Below the pieces are notes generated by a model. The model did no database searches, had not been told where the DNA came from, and saw nothing but the letters and a program-made list of their open reading frames with translations. Position numbers and translations under genes: made by a program. Source: Roseovarius sp. ZX-A-9 (GTDB lineage: Bacteria; Pseudomonadota; Alphaproteobacteria; Rhodobacterales; Rhodobacteraceae). Taken from it: DNA of 51,295 bases. This document shows positions 35,287-43,732 of the stretch, one piece after another (positions within the stretch are counted from its first letter, which is position 1; the number at the start of each line of letters is the position of its first letter). The stretch spans positions 1-51,295 of the forward strand of contig NZ_JAPWHW010000024.1 of assembly GCF_028369135.1 (NCBI RefSeq), read 5' to 3'.

Positions 35287-35975
35287 TCTTTTCCAGCTTT
35301 TACAAGGCGCTGGGTCAATTGAACGACCCGCGTTTCCGGCGCGTGATGATGTTTGGGATTGTCCTGACCATCGCGCTACTGGTGGCGGTCTACGCGGCTT
35401 TTCTGGCGCTGATCGCATGGCTGGTGGGCGATGCCAGCACGCTGCCGCTGATTGGCGAGGTCCGCTGGCTGAACGATCTGCTGGGTTGGAGCAGCCTGTT
35501 GCTGATGATCCTGCTGTCGGTGTTCCTGATGGTGCCTGTTGCCTCGGCGATCACCTCGATGTTCCTGGAGGAAGTGGCACAGGCCGTCGAGGACCGGCAT
35601 TATCCAGCTTTGCCCCCCGCGAAACCGGTGCCCTTCTGGGATGCGGTGCGCGATACGGTCAATTTCCTCGGGGTGCTGGTGGGCGCGAACGTGCTGGCGC
35701 TCTTTGCCTATGCCTTTCTGCCCTTCGCCGCGATTTTCATCTTCTGGGCGCTCAATGGATATCTGCTGGGGCGGGAATATTTTCAGCTGGCCGCAATGCG
35801 CCGGATCGGGCGCGTCGAGGCCAAGAAGCTGAGGCGCCGCCACCGGCTACGCATATGGGCGGCGGGCACTCTGATGGCGATGCCGCTGTCGCTGCCGCTG
35901 GTGAACCTCGTCATCCCGATTCTGGGTGCCGCGACCTTCACGCATCTGTTCCACGCGATCACTCGGCAGGATTGA
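35283..35975 (+). CDS. EI24-domain membrane protein
   Basis: A 230-residue membrane protein with about five helices. The EI24/CysZ-like region includes VASAITSMFLEEVAQAVEDRHYP and LGVLVGANVLALFAYAFLPFAAIFIFWALNGYLLGREYF. In enterobacteria CysZ takes up sulfate, but this alphaproteobacterial type is uncharacterised. The ATG overlaps the nitroreductase stop as ATGA, and 17 bases of its end overlap the convergent DUF1467 gene. Confidence 0.85.
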   Translation: MIFSSFYKALGQLNDPRFRRVMMFGIVLTIALLVAVYAAFLALIAWLVGDASTLPLIGEVRWLNDLLGWSSLLLMILLSVFLMVPVASAITSMFLEEVAQAVEDRHYPALPPAKPVPFWDAVRDTVNFLGVLVGANVLALFAYAFLPFAAIFIFWALNGYLLGREYFQLAAMRRIGRVEAKKLRRRHRLRIWAAGTLMAMPLSLPLVNLVIPILGAATFTHLFHAITRQD

Positions 35976-36249
35976 ACTCTCCCGGCCCGAAACGCTCGAA
36001 AAGGTCGATATCGGCCAGCGTGATCTGCCCGGTGATGATGATCCATGCAGCGATTGCCCAGATGACAGCAGCGACCAGCGTCGTGATCAGCGCCTTTTTC
36101 TTCAGGTGGTGCTTTTGCGGCGAGCCTGTATGGGTGCCCGGCACCACTTCGCCCGCCTCGCCCTGAGTCTGAAGCCGGATCGGAATCGCGACCAGAAAGG
36201 TCATCGACCAGATGACCACGAAAAGCACGATGCCAGAGACCGGCCCCAT
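35959..36249 (-). CDS. DUF1467 family membrane protein
   Basis: A 96-residue protein with two membrane helices (about 5-24 and 54-73) separated by a short loop containing GEVVPGTHTGSPQKHHLKKK. It begins inside the last base of the epimerase stop (TGATG), so it is translated from the same mRNA. The pair epimerase-DUF1467 recurs in alphaproteobacteria, yet no role is known for the small protein. Confidence 0.83.
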   Translation of the reverse strand: MGPVSGIVLFVVIWSMTFLVAIPIRLQTQGEAGEVVPGTHTGSPQKHHLKKKALITTLVAAVIWAIAAWIIITGQITLADIDLFERFGPGEFNPAE

Positions 36250-36653
36250 CAGACCTGCTCCAGCTCGACAAGGCAGCCGTTGAAATCCTTGGGATGCAGG
36301 AACAGCACCGGCTTGCCATGCGCGCCGATCTTCGGCTCGCCCGTGCCCAGGACCCGCGCGCCGGTGGATTGCAGATGGTCGCGGGCGGCCAGAATATCGT
36401 CTACCTCATAGCAGATATGGTGAATGCCCCCGGATGGGTTCTTGTCCAGAAACCCTTGGATCGGGCTGTTCTCGCCCAGCGGATAGAGCAGCTCGATCTT
36501 GGTGTTCGGCAGCTCGATAAAAATGACCGTGACGCCGTGATCTGGCTCGTCCTGCGGTGCGCCGACAGTGGCGCCCAGCGCATCGCGATACTGCGCCGCG
36601 GCGGCTTCCAAATCCGGCACGGCGATGGCGACGTGGTTCAATCGGCCGATCAT
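36249..36653 (-). CDS. mce: Methylmalonyl-CoA epimerase
   Basis: A 134-residue vicinal-oxygen-chelate protein. It begins MIGRLNHVAIAVPDLEAA, giving metal ligand H7, and later IHHICYEVDD and PKDFNGCLVELEQV carry the remaining ligands. It interconverts (S)- and (R)-methylmalonyl-CoA in propionate and branched-chain breakdown, or in the ethylmalonyl-CoA route. The start at 36653 matches the family. MeaB, at 15 kb, serves the next enzyme of that pathway. Confidence 0.92.
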   Translation of the reverse strand: MIGRLNHVAIAVPDLEAAAAQYRDALGATVGAPQDEPDHGVTVIFIELPNTKIELLYPLGENSPIQGFLDKNPSGGIHHICYEVDDILAARDHLQSTGARVLGTGEPKIGAHGKPVLFLHPKDFNGCLVELEQV

Positions 36654-36842
36654 GGCGGCTCTCCTTTTCGGGGTCTTGTTCGGTCTGGCCGCCGTTATGG
36701 GGCGCTTGCAGGTCCAAGACAAGGCGTCAGCACGCCGCGCCTGCCTGCGCCGTTTCCGCTCCCGCCCATTAACCGCGCGTTAGCCATGCTTGCGCAATGC
36801 TGCCTGCATATTGCAACGCAACCACCCGACAGGAGCCCTGCC

Positions 36843-37562
36843 ATGGACGATCTGCCCGCCCTGACCATCGACACTCCGCCCCCTTCTGCCACGCGCCCTC
36901 TGCTGGGCATGACGATTCTGGTGGTCGAAGACAGTCTGTATGCCAGCGATGCTATGCGCCTGATGTGCCTGCACAGCGGCGCGCGCATCCGGCGGGCCGA
37001 TTGCCTGCGCTCGGCGCGGCGGCACCTGTCGGTCTACCGGCCCTCGGCGGTGATCATCGACCTTGGCCTGCCGGACGGATCGGGGCTGGAGCTGATCCGG
37101 GAACTGGACGATGCGCAGCCGCGCGTCGGCTCGATCATTGGCGCCAGCGCCACCGACGGGGCCGAGGCCAGCGCGCTGAATGCCGGCGCTGACGGGTTCC
37201 TGGCCAAACCGCTGGTCGATCTGGGCTCGTTCCAGCAGGTCATTCTGAACACCCTGCCGCGCGATCGCCAGCCGGGCGGCCCGCGCGTCCTGCGCTCTGA
37301 TCCCGTGCGGCCCGACCCGATGGCGTTTCGCGATGACATGATGCACGCGTCCAACCTGCTGGATCTGCACGACGAGGGGCCGGTGATCGACTACGTGGCG
37401 CAGTTTCTGGGCGGGGTGGCACGGGCCGCCGACGATACACCGCTGCTGAACGCCGCCACCGCGCTGTCAGAACCTCGCCGCGATGGCGTGGCACGCGGCG
37501 CGCGGCTGGCGCAACTGGCCGGGCTGGTGCAGGCGCGCCTGAGCAACCGCGCGGCGATGTAG
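36843..37562 (+). CDS. Orphan response-regulator receiver protein
   Basis: A 239-residue protein with a receiver domain at about 23-135: the acid pair E29-D30, phosphoryl acceptor D73 in IIDLGLPDGSG, and K122 in FLAKPL. The remaining about 100 residues have no known output domain, containing MAFRDDMMHASNLLDLHDEG and a helical end. No histidine kinase gene is adjacent, so the signal partner lies elsewhere. An AGGAG site precedes the ATG. Confidence 0.85.
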   Translation: MDDLPALTIDTPPPSATRPLLGMTILVVEDSLYASDAMRLMCLHSGARIRRADCLRSARRHLSVYRPSAVIIDLGLPDGSGLELIRELDDAQPRVGSIIGASATDGAEASALNAGADGFLAKPLVDLGSFQQVILNTLPRDRQPGGPRVLRSDPVRPDPMAFRDDMMHASNLLDLHDEGPVIDYVAQFLGGVARAADDTPLLNAATALSEPRRDGVARGARLAQLAGLVQARLSNRAAM

Positions 37563-37651
37563 CAAGACCACCTTGATGACGCCGGTGGATTCCGCCCCGT
37601 CGCACCCTATATTGCGGTTACGCATTTGATGCGCGCAGGGAGGATGCCGGA

Positions 37652-39028
37652 GTGCCATTTGATCCGCGACTGGCCGAGATACGCTTTGGCTGCGGGCTGT
37701 CCCCGCGCCTGGCGCCACCGGGTTCCGCGGCAGAGATGCTGGCCCGGCTCACCGGCCCGGATGACGCCGCCGCAGCCTATCCCATCGCGCGATTCAGCAC
37801 GATCCAGCCACAGCTGCACGCGCTGCAACGCGCCCGGCGTGCCCGGCGCAAGGCCAAGACCGATGCCGCGCGGCGCGCCGCCGAGGACCACTACAAGGAT
37901 CTGCGTCGCACCCTGCGTACCGATGCTGCGCGCTGGACGGGCCATACTTTCCTGCGGCGCGCACTGACGCGCGACGCGTTGCGCGAACGGCTCACGGCCT
38001 TTTGGGCAGATCACTTTACGGCGCGCGGTGTGGGGCAAATCTGGAGCTTTGCCCACCTGCCCTATATCGAAGAGGCAATTCGCCCGCATGTCGCGGGCCG
38101 CTTTGCCGACATGCTGCGCGCGGCGGTGGCCCAGCCTCTGATGCTCAGCTATCTTGACCAATACCGCTCCTTTGGCCCCAACAGCCCCGCCGCGCGCGGC
38201 AAGCGCGGGCTGAACGAAAACCTCGCCCGCGAGATGCTGGAACTGCACACGCTGGGCGCGAACGGCCCCTACACCCAAGCGGACGTACGCCAGATGGCCG
38301 AATTGCTGACCGGCCTCACCTTCGACATGAAAAGCGGCTTTGCCTTTCGCCCGGACATGGCCGAACCCGGGGCCGAGACGGTGCTGGGCATTCACTATGG
38401 TGGTGCTGATGCGCGGCTGGCCGACATCCACGCAGCACTGGATGATCTAGCCGCCCACCCTGCCACTGCCGCCCATGTCGCGCGCAAACTGGCAGTGCAT
38501 TTCGTATCGGACAATCCGCCGCCGTCGCTGATCCGCGCATTGACCCTGCGTTATACCGAGACCGCCGGCGATCTGGCCGCAGTCACCGACGCGCTGCTGA
38601 CCCATCCCGATGCGTGGTCCACCGAGCTGCGCAACGTCAAGCAGCCGGTCGATTTTGTGGGCTCCGCGCTGCGCGCGCTCGATCTGGTGCCGCGTCACCT
38701 GCCCTTGAGCAACCTGCGCCGCATGCAGAACCTGCTGCTGACCCCGATGGCGCTGATGGGTCAACCAATGGGGGCGCCCCCCGGCCCGGATGGCTGGCCC
38801 GAGGATGATCCTGACTGGATCACGCCGCAGCGCCTTGCGGCACGGCTGCAATGGGTGATGAGCGCGCCGTTTCAACTGCGCCGCGCCCTGCCCCGGCCCG
38901 AGGCGTTTCTGATCGCCGCCCTAGGCGACAGCGCGCCCGAGCCGGTCAAGTTTGCCGCCCGCGCCGCCGAGAGCCGCGCCGAAGGCATCGGCATCATCCT
39001 GGCCTCCCCGGCCTTCCAGCGGTTCTGA
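37652..39028 (+). CDS. DUF1800 family protein
   Basis: A 458-residue protein of the DUF1800 family, with the conserved stretches LRERLTAFWADHFT, GLNENLAREMLELHTLG and LLTGLTF. It begins with GTG after a strong AGGGAGG site. No signal peptide is apparent at this start. It is followed 16 bases later by a DUF1501 gene, the standard partner. Their joint function is unknown. Confidence 0.87.
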   Translation: MPFDPRLAEIRFGCGLSPRLAPPGSAAEMLARLTGPDDAAAAYPIARFSTIQPQLHALQRARRARRKAKTDAARRAAEDHYKDLRRTLRTDAARWTGHTFLRRALTRDALRERLTAFWADHFTARGVGQIWSFAHLPYIEEAIRPHVAGRFADMLRAAVAQPLMLSYLDQYRSFGPNSPAARGKRGLNENLAREMLELHTLGANGPYTQADVRQMAELLTGLTFDMKSGFAFRPDMAEPGAETVLGIHYGGADARLADIHAALDDLAAHPATAAHVARKLAVHFVSDNPPPSLIRALTLRYTETAGDLAAVTDALLTHPDAWSTELRNVKQPVDFVGSALRALDLVPRHLPLSNLRRMQNLLLTPMALMGQPMGAPPGPDGWPEDDPDWITPQRLAARLQWVMSAPFQLRRALPRPEAFLIAALGDSAPEPVKFAARAAESRAEGIGIILASPAFQRF

Positions 39029-39044
39029 AAGAGAGGCACAGCCC

Positions 39045-40265
39045 ATGACCCTCACCCGCCGCCAGATGCTGCGCCGCAGTGCCGCCCTGGGCTGCTGCCT
39101 GGCTGCAAATCCGCTGGTCACGCCCGTGACACTGGCCAGCGCGCCGTCCGACAACCGCCTGGTGGTGATCATCCTGCGCGGCGGGCTGGACGGGTTGGGT
39201 CTGGTGCAGCCACGCGGCGATGCAGGTTTTGCCGCGCTGCGCCCGGACAGCGGCGCGGCGTTGGACCTTGACGGGTTCTTTGCGCTGCATGACGGCCTCG
39301 CGAGCCTGCATCCGCTATGGCAGGCAGGGCAGTTGGGCTTCGTGCATGCGGTGTCGACCCCCTATCGCGACCGGCGCAGCCATTTCGACGGGCAGGACAT
39401 GCTGGAGGCCGGCACCGGCATGGACGCCTTGGGCCGCAATCGCAGTGGCTGGCTCAATCGCGCGCTGGCGCATCTGCCGGGGGCCGCTTCCCGCACCGCC
39501 TATGCCATTGGGCGCGCCGATATGTTGCTGACGCGCGGTGCGGCGCCGGTGGCCAACTGGGCACCCGATGCCGCGCTGACCCTCAGCAGTCAGGCCGAAC
39601 TGCTGCTGGAACGGGTGATGCATGACGACCCGTTGTTTCGCGATGCCACGCTGGAGGCGATCGCGCTGTCAGCGACCGACCTTGGCGGCGCAATGACCGC
39701 GACGGACACCACGACCAGCGGCGACATGATGAACGCGATGAGCGAGAGCGTGCGCGCCGCGCGGACCGGCACACAGCCCGAAACCATCGCACGATTCGCC
39801 GCAACCCAGCTGCGCGCCGAGACGCGCATCGCCGCGTTTTCGCTGGGCGGGTTCGATACCCATTCACGCCAGGAGCGCAACCTGCCCCGCGCGCTTGGCC
39901 CGCTCTCCACCGCGATCCTGACCTTGCAGGCCGAGCTTGGCCCCCTTTGGGCGCGCACAACGATTGTCGCCGTTACCGAGTTTGGCCGCACCGCGCGGCT
40001 CAACGGCTCGGGCGGGACCGATCATGGCACTGCCGGCGCAATGCTGCTGGCGGGCGGTGCGGTGCGCGGCGGGCGCGTCGTGGCCGATTGGCCCGGTCTG
40101 GCCGAGGCCGATCTCTATCAACGCCGCGACCTGCGCCCGACCCGCGATCTGCGCGCGCATCTGGCCTGGCTGCTCGCCGGGCTTTACGGGCTGGACCGGA
40201 CCACGCTGGAGGCCGAGGTTTTCCCCGGTCTCGACATGGGCACCGATCCACGGTTGATCCTCTGA
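39045..40265 (+). CDS. DUF1501 family protein with Tat signal
   Basis: A 406-residue protein. The N-terminus TRRQMLRRSAALGCCLAANPLV is a Tat-type signal with twin arginine. The core, from LVVIILRGGLDGLGLVQP, belongs to DUF1501 in the alkaline phosphatase/sulfatase-like superfamily, with the conserved EFGRTARLNGSGGTDHGTAGAM stretch near the C-terminus. It would be folded in the cytoplasm, then exported. The substrate is unknown; it is co-transcribed with the DUF1800 gene. Confidence 0.87.
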   Translation: MTLTRRQMLRRSAALGCCLAANPLVTPVTLASAPSDNRLVVIILRGGLDGLGLVQPRGDAGFAALRPDSGAALDLDGFFALHDGLASLHPLWQAGQLGFVHAVSTPYRDRRSHFDGQDMLEAGTGMDALGRNRSGWLNRALAHLPGAASRTAYAIGRADMLLTRGAAPVANWAPDAALTLSSQAELLLERVMHDDPLFRDATLEAIALSATDLGGAMTATDTTTSGDMMNAMSESVRAARTGTQPETIARFAATQLRAETRIAAFSLGGFDTHSRQERNLPRALGPLSTAILTLQAELGPLWARTTIVAVTEFGRTARLNGSGGTDHGTAGAMLLAGGAVRGGRVVADWPGLAEADLYQRRDLRPTRDLRAHLAWLLAGLYGLDRTTLEAEVFPGLDMGTDPRLIL

Positions 40266-40334
40266 CGGGTTTTGCTTTCATGCCCCGCGCCTGCAGGACT
40301 ATGATCACGCAACCAACCGCAAGAAAGGCCGCCT

Positions 40335-41054
40335 ATGCCCGAACTTGACCTTCGCCCCCGCGGCCCGCGTGTCGAAGGATGGACGCCGCCGCCCATCCCC
40401 GGTGCCATGCAACTGGACGGGCGCTATGCGATGCTGACGCCGCTCGATCCAGAGGCGCACGCGGCGCTGCTTTTTCGCGCCTTCGACGGGCATGACTGGG
40501 TCTGGGACTATATGCCCGTAGGCCCGTTCGCCTCTTCCGCGCAGTTCCACCGCTGGATGCGCGATGCGGTCGCAACACCGGGCATCGTATTCTACGCGAT
40601 CAAGGACAAAGTCAGCGGCCGCTTTGGCGGATTTGCCTCTTACCTGCGGATCAAGCCGGAAGCCGGGTCGATCGAACTGGGCTTCATCGCCATGGCCCCG
40701 CAGATGCAACACACGCGGGCCGCGACCGAAGCGATGTATATGATGATGAAATGGGCGTTTCAGGCCGGGTATCGCCGGTTCGAGTGGAAATGCGATGCGC
40801 TCAACCATCCCTCGCGCCGCGCCGCGCAGCGCCTCGGGCTGAGCTACGAGGGCGTCTTTCGTCAGGCCACCGTGGTCAAGGGCCGCAACCGCGACACCGC
40901 ATGGTTTGCCGCCATCGACAGCGAATGGCCCGCGCTGGACGAGGCATTTCGCCTCTGGCTCGACCCGTCGAATTTCGGTGCGGACGGGCGGCAGCGCGAG
41001 GCGCTGAGCGATTTGACTCGGCTGGTGCGCGCGACGGATGATCCCACGCTCTGA
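40335..41054 (+). CDS. GNAT-family N-acetyltransferase
   Basis: A 239-residue RimJ/RimL-like acetyltransferase. The core is about 27-190: IELGFIAMAPQMQHTRAATEAMYMMM forms the acetyl-CoA region, and FEWKCDALNHPSRRAAQRLGLSYEGVFRQA is the usual end of the fold. The acceptor is unknown; the RimJ/RimL group often acetylates protein N-termini. It lies 69 bases after the DUF1501 gene and may be separate from it. Confidence 0.88.
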   Translation: MPELDLRPRGPRVEGWTPPPIPGAMQLDGRYAMLTPLDPEAHAALLFRAFDGHDWVWDYMPVGPFASSAQFHRWMRDAVATPGIVFYAIKDKVSGRFGGFASYLRIKPEAGSIELGFIAMAPQMQHTRAATEAMYMMMKWAFQAGYRRFEWKCDALNHPSRRAAQRLGLSYEGVFRQATVVKGRNRDTAWFAAIDSEWPALDEAFRLWLDPSNFGADGRQREALSDLTRLVRATDDPTL

Positions 41055-41113
41055 CCGCGCAAGGAACCGCGGACAGACATTCGGCGTTAGGCTGTCAAAC
41101 CAAGGAGACAGCC

Positions 41114-41590
41114 ATGCCTGATATCTACACCGCCATCCGCAACGACCATGACGAACATCGCGCCTTGCTGGCGCAGATCGCCGACACCACCGGCGACAGC
41201 GAGGACCGCCGCCGCGCGTGGCGAAAATTCTACCGCGACGTCAAGAGCCACGCCGCAGCAGAAGAAGAGACGTTCTATTCCAAGCTGATTTCCAAGACCT
41301 GGGGGCAGGATTCGGCTCGCCATTCGGTGCATGAGCATCAGCAGCTTGATGACATCATGGAAGAATTGAACGAGATGGACATGTCGTCCAGTGGCTGGCT
41401 GACCCGGTTCAAGACCCTGCGCCACGACTATGAGCACCACGTCGACGAAGAAGAGGACGAGGTGTTCACCCGCGCCAAAGAGGTCATCAGCAAAGACGAT
41501 ATCGAAGGCTACGGCGAACGGTTTCTGAACCGCAAGGCCGAGGAGCGCTCGCTGATTGATGCCAAGCGCGAGGACAGTCTGGAGGATTGA
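41114..41590 (+). CDS. Hemerythrin-like (HHE) domain protein
   Basis: A 158-residue helical protein with the HHE pattern: HDEHRALLAQI near residue 12, FYRDVKSHAAAEEETFYS (about 39-56), HEHQQLDDIMEEL (about 73-85) and LRHDYEHHVDEEEDEVF (about 102-118) supply metal ligands. Such proteins bind a diiron site and sense or buffer oxygen, nitric oxide or iron. The gene ends before a shared terminator. Confidence 0.92.
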   Translation: MPDIYTAIRNDHDEHRALLAQIADTTGDSEDRRRAWRKFYRDVKSHAAAEEETFYSKLISKTWGQDSARHSVHEHQQLDDIMEELNEMDMSSSGWLTRFKTLRHDYEHHVDEEEDEVFTRAKEVISKDDIEGYGERFLNRKAEERSLIDAKREDSLED

Positions 41591-41605
41591 CCCGCCCATG
41601 AATGC

Positions 41606-41641
41606 AAAATGGCCGCGAGGCATCCCGCCCGCGGCCATTTT
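41606..41641. terminator. Bidirectional terminator between the hemerythrin and aspS genes
   Basis: Arms AAAATGGCCGCG (41606-41617) and CGCGGCCATTTT (41630-41641) form a 12-bp stem with a 12-base loop and T-runs on both strands. Confidence 0.85.
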
Positions 41642-41676
41642 CGTGTCTTACCCCCGCGCTCAAAGCAGCGCGGCGG

Positions 41677-43455
41677 TTAGTCCTCGCGCGGCAGAACCCG
41701 CAGGCCCAGCTCCATCAACTGATCGCTGGTGGGGTCGCTGGGGGCGTTCATCATCAGGTCTTCGGCACGCTGGTTCATCGGGAACATGATGACTTCGCGG
41801 ATGTTGGCCTCGTCCGCCAGCAGCATCACGATCCGGTCGATCCCGGCCGCACAGCCGCCGTGGGGCGGTGCGCCGTATTGGAAGGCGTTGACCATCCCGC
41901 CAAAGCGCTTGCGCACCTCGGCCTCGTCATAGCCGGCCAGCTCGAACGCCTTGATCATTACGTCCAGTCGGTGGTTCCGGATCGCGCCCGAGACCAACTC
42001 GTAGCCGTTGCAGGTCAGATCGTACTGATAGCCCAGCACTTCCAGAGGATCGCCATTCAGCGCCTCCAGCCCGCCCTGCGGCATCGAGAACGGGTTGTGG
42101 CTGAAATCGATCCTGCCGGTTTCCTCGTCGGCCTCGTACATCGGAAAATCGACGATCCAAGCAAAGGCAAAGCGATCCTCGTCGATCAGCTTCAACTCGC
42201 GCCCGATCTCGTTGCGCGCACGACCCGCGACAGCCTCGAACGCGGACGGCTTGCCTCCGAGGAAGAACGCCGCATCCCCGACCTCAAGGCCCAGTTGCTG
42301 GCGGATCGCTTCGGTGCGCTCGGGGCCGATGTTCTTGGCCAGCGGGCCGGCGGCTTCCATCCCCTCGCCCTGATCGCGCCAGAAGATGTAACCCATCCCG
42401 GGCAACCCTTCCTTCTGAGCGAAGGCGTTCATCCGGTCGCAGAACTTGCGTGATCCGCCGCCCGGCGCGGGGATGGCGCGGATTTCGGTGCCGTCCTGCT
42501 CCAGCAGCTTGGCAAAGATCGCGAAACCGGAGCCTGCGAAATGCTCGCTGACGCGCTGCATCTTGATCGGGTTGCGCAGGTCGGGCTTGTCAGTGCCGTA
42601 CCACAGCGCGGAATCCTTGAAGCTGATCTGCTCCCAGGTCTGGTCGACCTTGCGGCCACCGCCGAACTCTTCGAACACGCCCGCGATCACCGGCTGGATC
42701 GTGTCGAACACGTCCTGCTGCTCGACAAAGCTCATCTCCATGTCGAGTTGATAGAAATCGGTAGGCGAGCGATCAGCACGCGGGTCTTCGTCCCGGAAAC
42801 AGGGCGCGATCTGGAAATACTTGTCGAATCCGCTGACCATGATCAGCTGCTTGAACTGCTGCGGCGCTTGCGGCAACGCGTAGAACTTGCCGGGGTGCAG
42901 ACGCGACGGAACCAGGAAATCGCGCGCGCCTTCGGGGCTGGACGCGGTGATGATCGGCGTTTGGTATTCGCGGAACCCGTTGCCCCACATCCGTTCACGG
43001 ATGCTGCGCACCACGTCCGAACGCAGTGTCATGTTGGCCTGCATCGCATCGCGGCGCAGGTCGAGATAGCGATACCGCAGGCGCGTTTCCTCGGGGTATT
43101 CCTGATCGCCGAACACGATCAGCGGCAGCTCTTTGGCAGCGCCCAGAACCTCGATATCGCGCACATAAACCTCGATCTCGCCGGTGGGCAGCTTGGGGTT
43201 CACCAGGCTGTCATCGCGCGCCTTGACCGTGCCGTCGATGCGCACGCACCATTCGCTGCGCAGCTTCTCGACCTCGGCAAAGACCGGGCTGTCGGGATCG
43301 CACAGGACCTGGGTAATGCCGTAATGATCGCGCAGATCGACGAACAGCACGCCGCCATGATCTCGGATCCGGTGAACCCAGCCGCTGAGGCGAACGGCGT
43401 CGCCCACGTTTGATTTGGTCAGCTCGGCGCAGGTATGGCTGCGAAATGGGTGCAT
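41677..43455 (-). CDS. aspS: Aspartate-tRNA ligase
   Basis: A 592-residue class II synthetase of the bacterial type, with an anticodon-binding OB domain (about 1-105), the catalytic core and a GAD insertion. Motif 2 is [24 protein letters not shown] and motif 3 is [19 protein letters not shown]. The start MHPFRSHTC at 43455 is preferred to the ATG at 43467 because GAGG precedes it and relatives begin this way. In alphaproteobacteria this enzyme often also charges tRNA-Asn. Confidence 0.96.
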   Translation of the reverse strand: MHPFRSHTCAELTKSNVGDAVRLSGWVHRIRDHGGVLFVDLRDHYGITQVLCDPDSPVFAEVEKLRSEWCVRIDGTVKARDDSLVNPKLPTGEIEVYVRDIEVLGAAKELPLIVFGDQEYPEETRLRYRYLDLRRDAMQANMTLRSDVVRSIRERMWGNGFREYQTPIITASSPEGARDFLVPSRLHPGKFYALPQAPQQFKQLIMVSGFDKYFQIAPCFRDEDPRADRSPTDFYQLDMEMSFVEQQDVFDTIQPVIAGVFEEFGGGRKVDQTWEQISFKDSALWYGTDKPDLRNPIKMQRVSEHFAGSGFAIFAKLLEQDGTEIRAIPAPGGGSRKFCDRMNAFAQKEGLPGMGYIFWRDQGEGMEAAGPLAKNIGPERTEAIRQQLGLEVGDAAFFLGGKPSAFEAVAGRARNEIGRELKLIDEDRFAFAWIVDFPMYEADEETGRIDFSHNPFSMPQGGLEALNGDPLEVLGYQYDLTCNGYELVSGAIRNHRLDVMIKAFELAGYDEAEVRKRFGGMVNAFQYGAPPHGGCAAGIDRIVMLLADEANIREVIMFPMNQRAEDLMMNAPSDPTSDQLMELGLRVLPRED

Positions 43456-43537
43456 GTCGGTCCTCATGGTCCCCGGCCTGCGGGGCGCTGGAAATCGGCG
43501 TCAGGTTGGTGTTTGTTGGCTTCTGTCGGTTCGCGCC

Positions 43538-43566
43538 GATACACCTTGCCCGGACGGCAAAGTCAA
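43538..43566 (-). promoter_or_regulatory. Possible aspS promoter
   Basis: On the minus strand, TTGACT (43561-43566) and TGTATC (43538-43543) are separated by 17 bases. The leader would be about 75 bases. Confidence 0.45.
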
Positions 43567-43596
43567 GGGGCAGCCCCATGCCGGAAATAGCCCGGT

Positions 43597-43624
43597 GGAA
43601 CCAATCTAGTGGTAAAACCGTTTA
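43597..43624 (+). promoter_or_regulatory. Possible ECF sigma promoter of the cyclopropane synthase gene
   Basis: GGAAC (43597-43601), 17 bases, then CGTTTA (43619-43624). This fits the GGAAC/CGTT pattern of EcfG-like general-stress promoters and some other ECF promoters. The leader would be about 100 bases. Confidence 0.45.
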
Positions 43625-43732
43625 CATATCGGCTCTTTTGCGCAAAACTCCGGCAGTTGCGCGATGTAAGCGCAGCCATTGCATCTACCAGAAGGGGGCG
43701 TCCGCATAGGCGCATTTGAATGGGGGTGAGAC

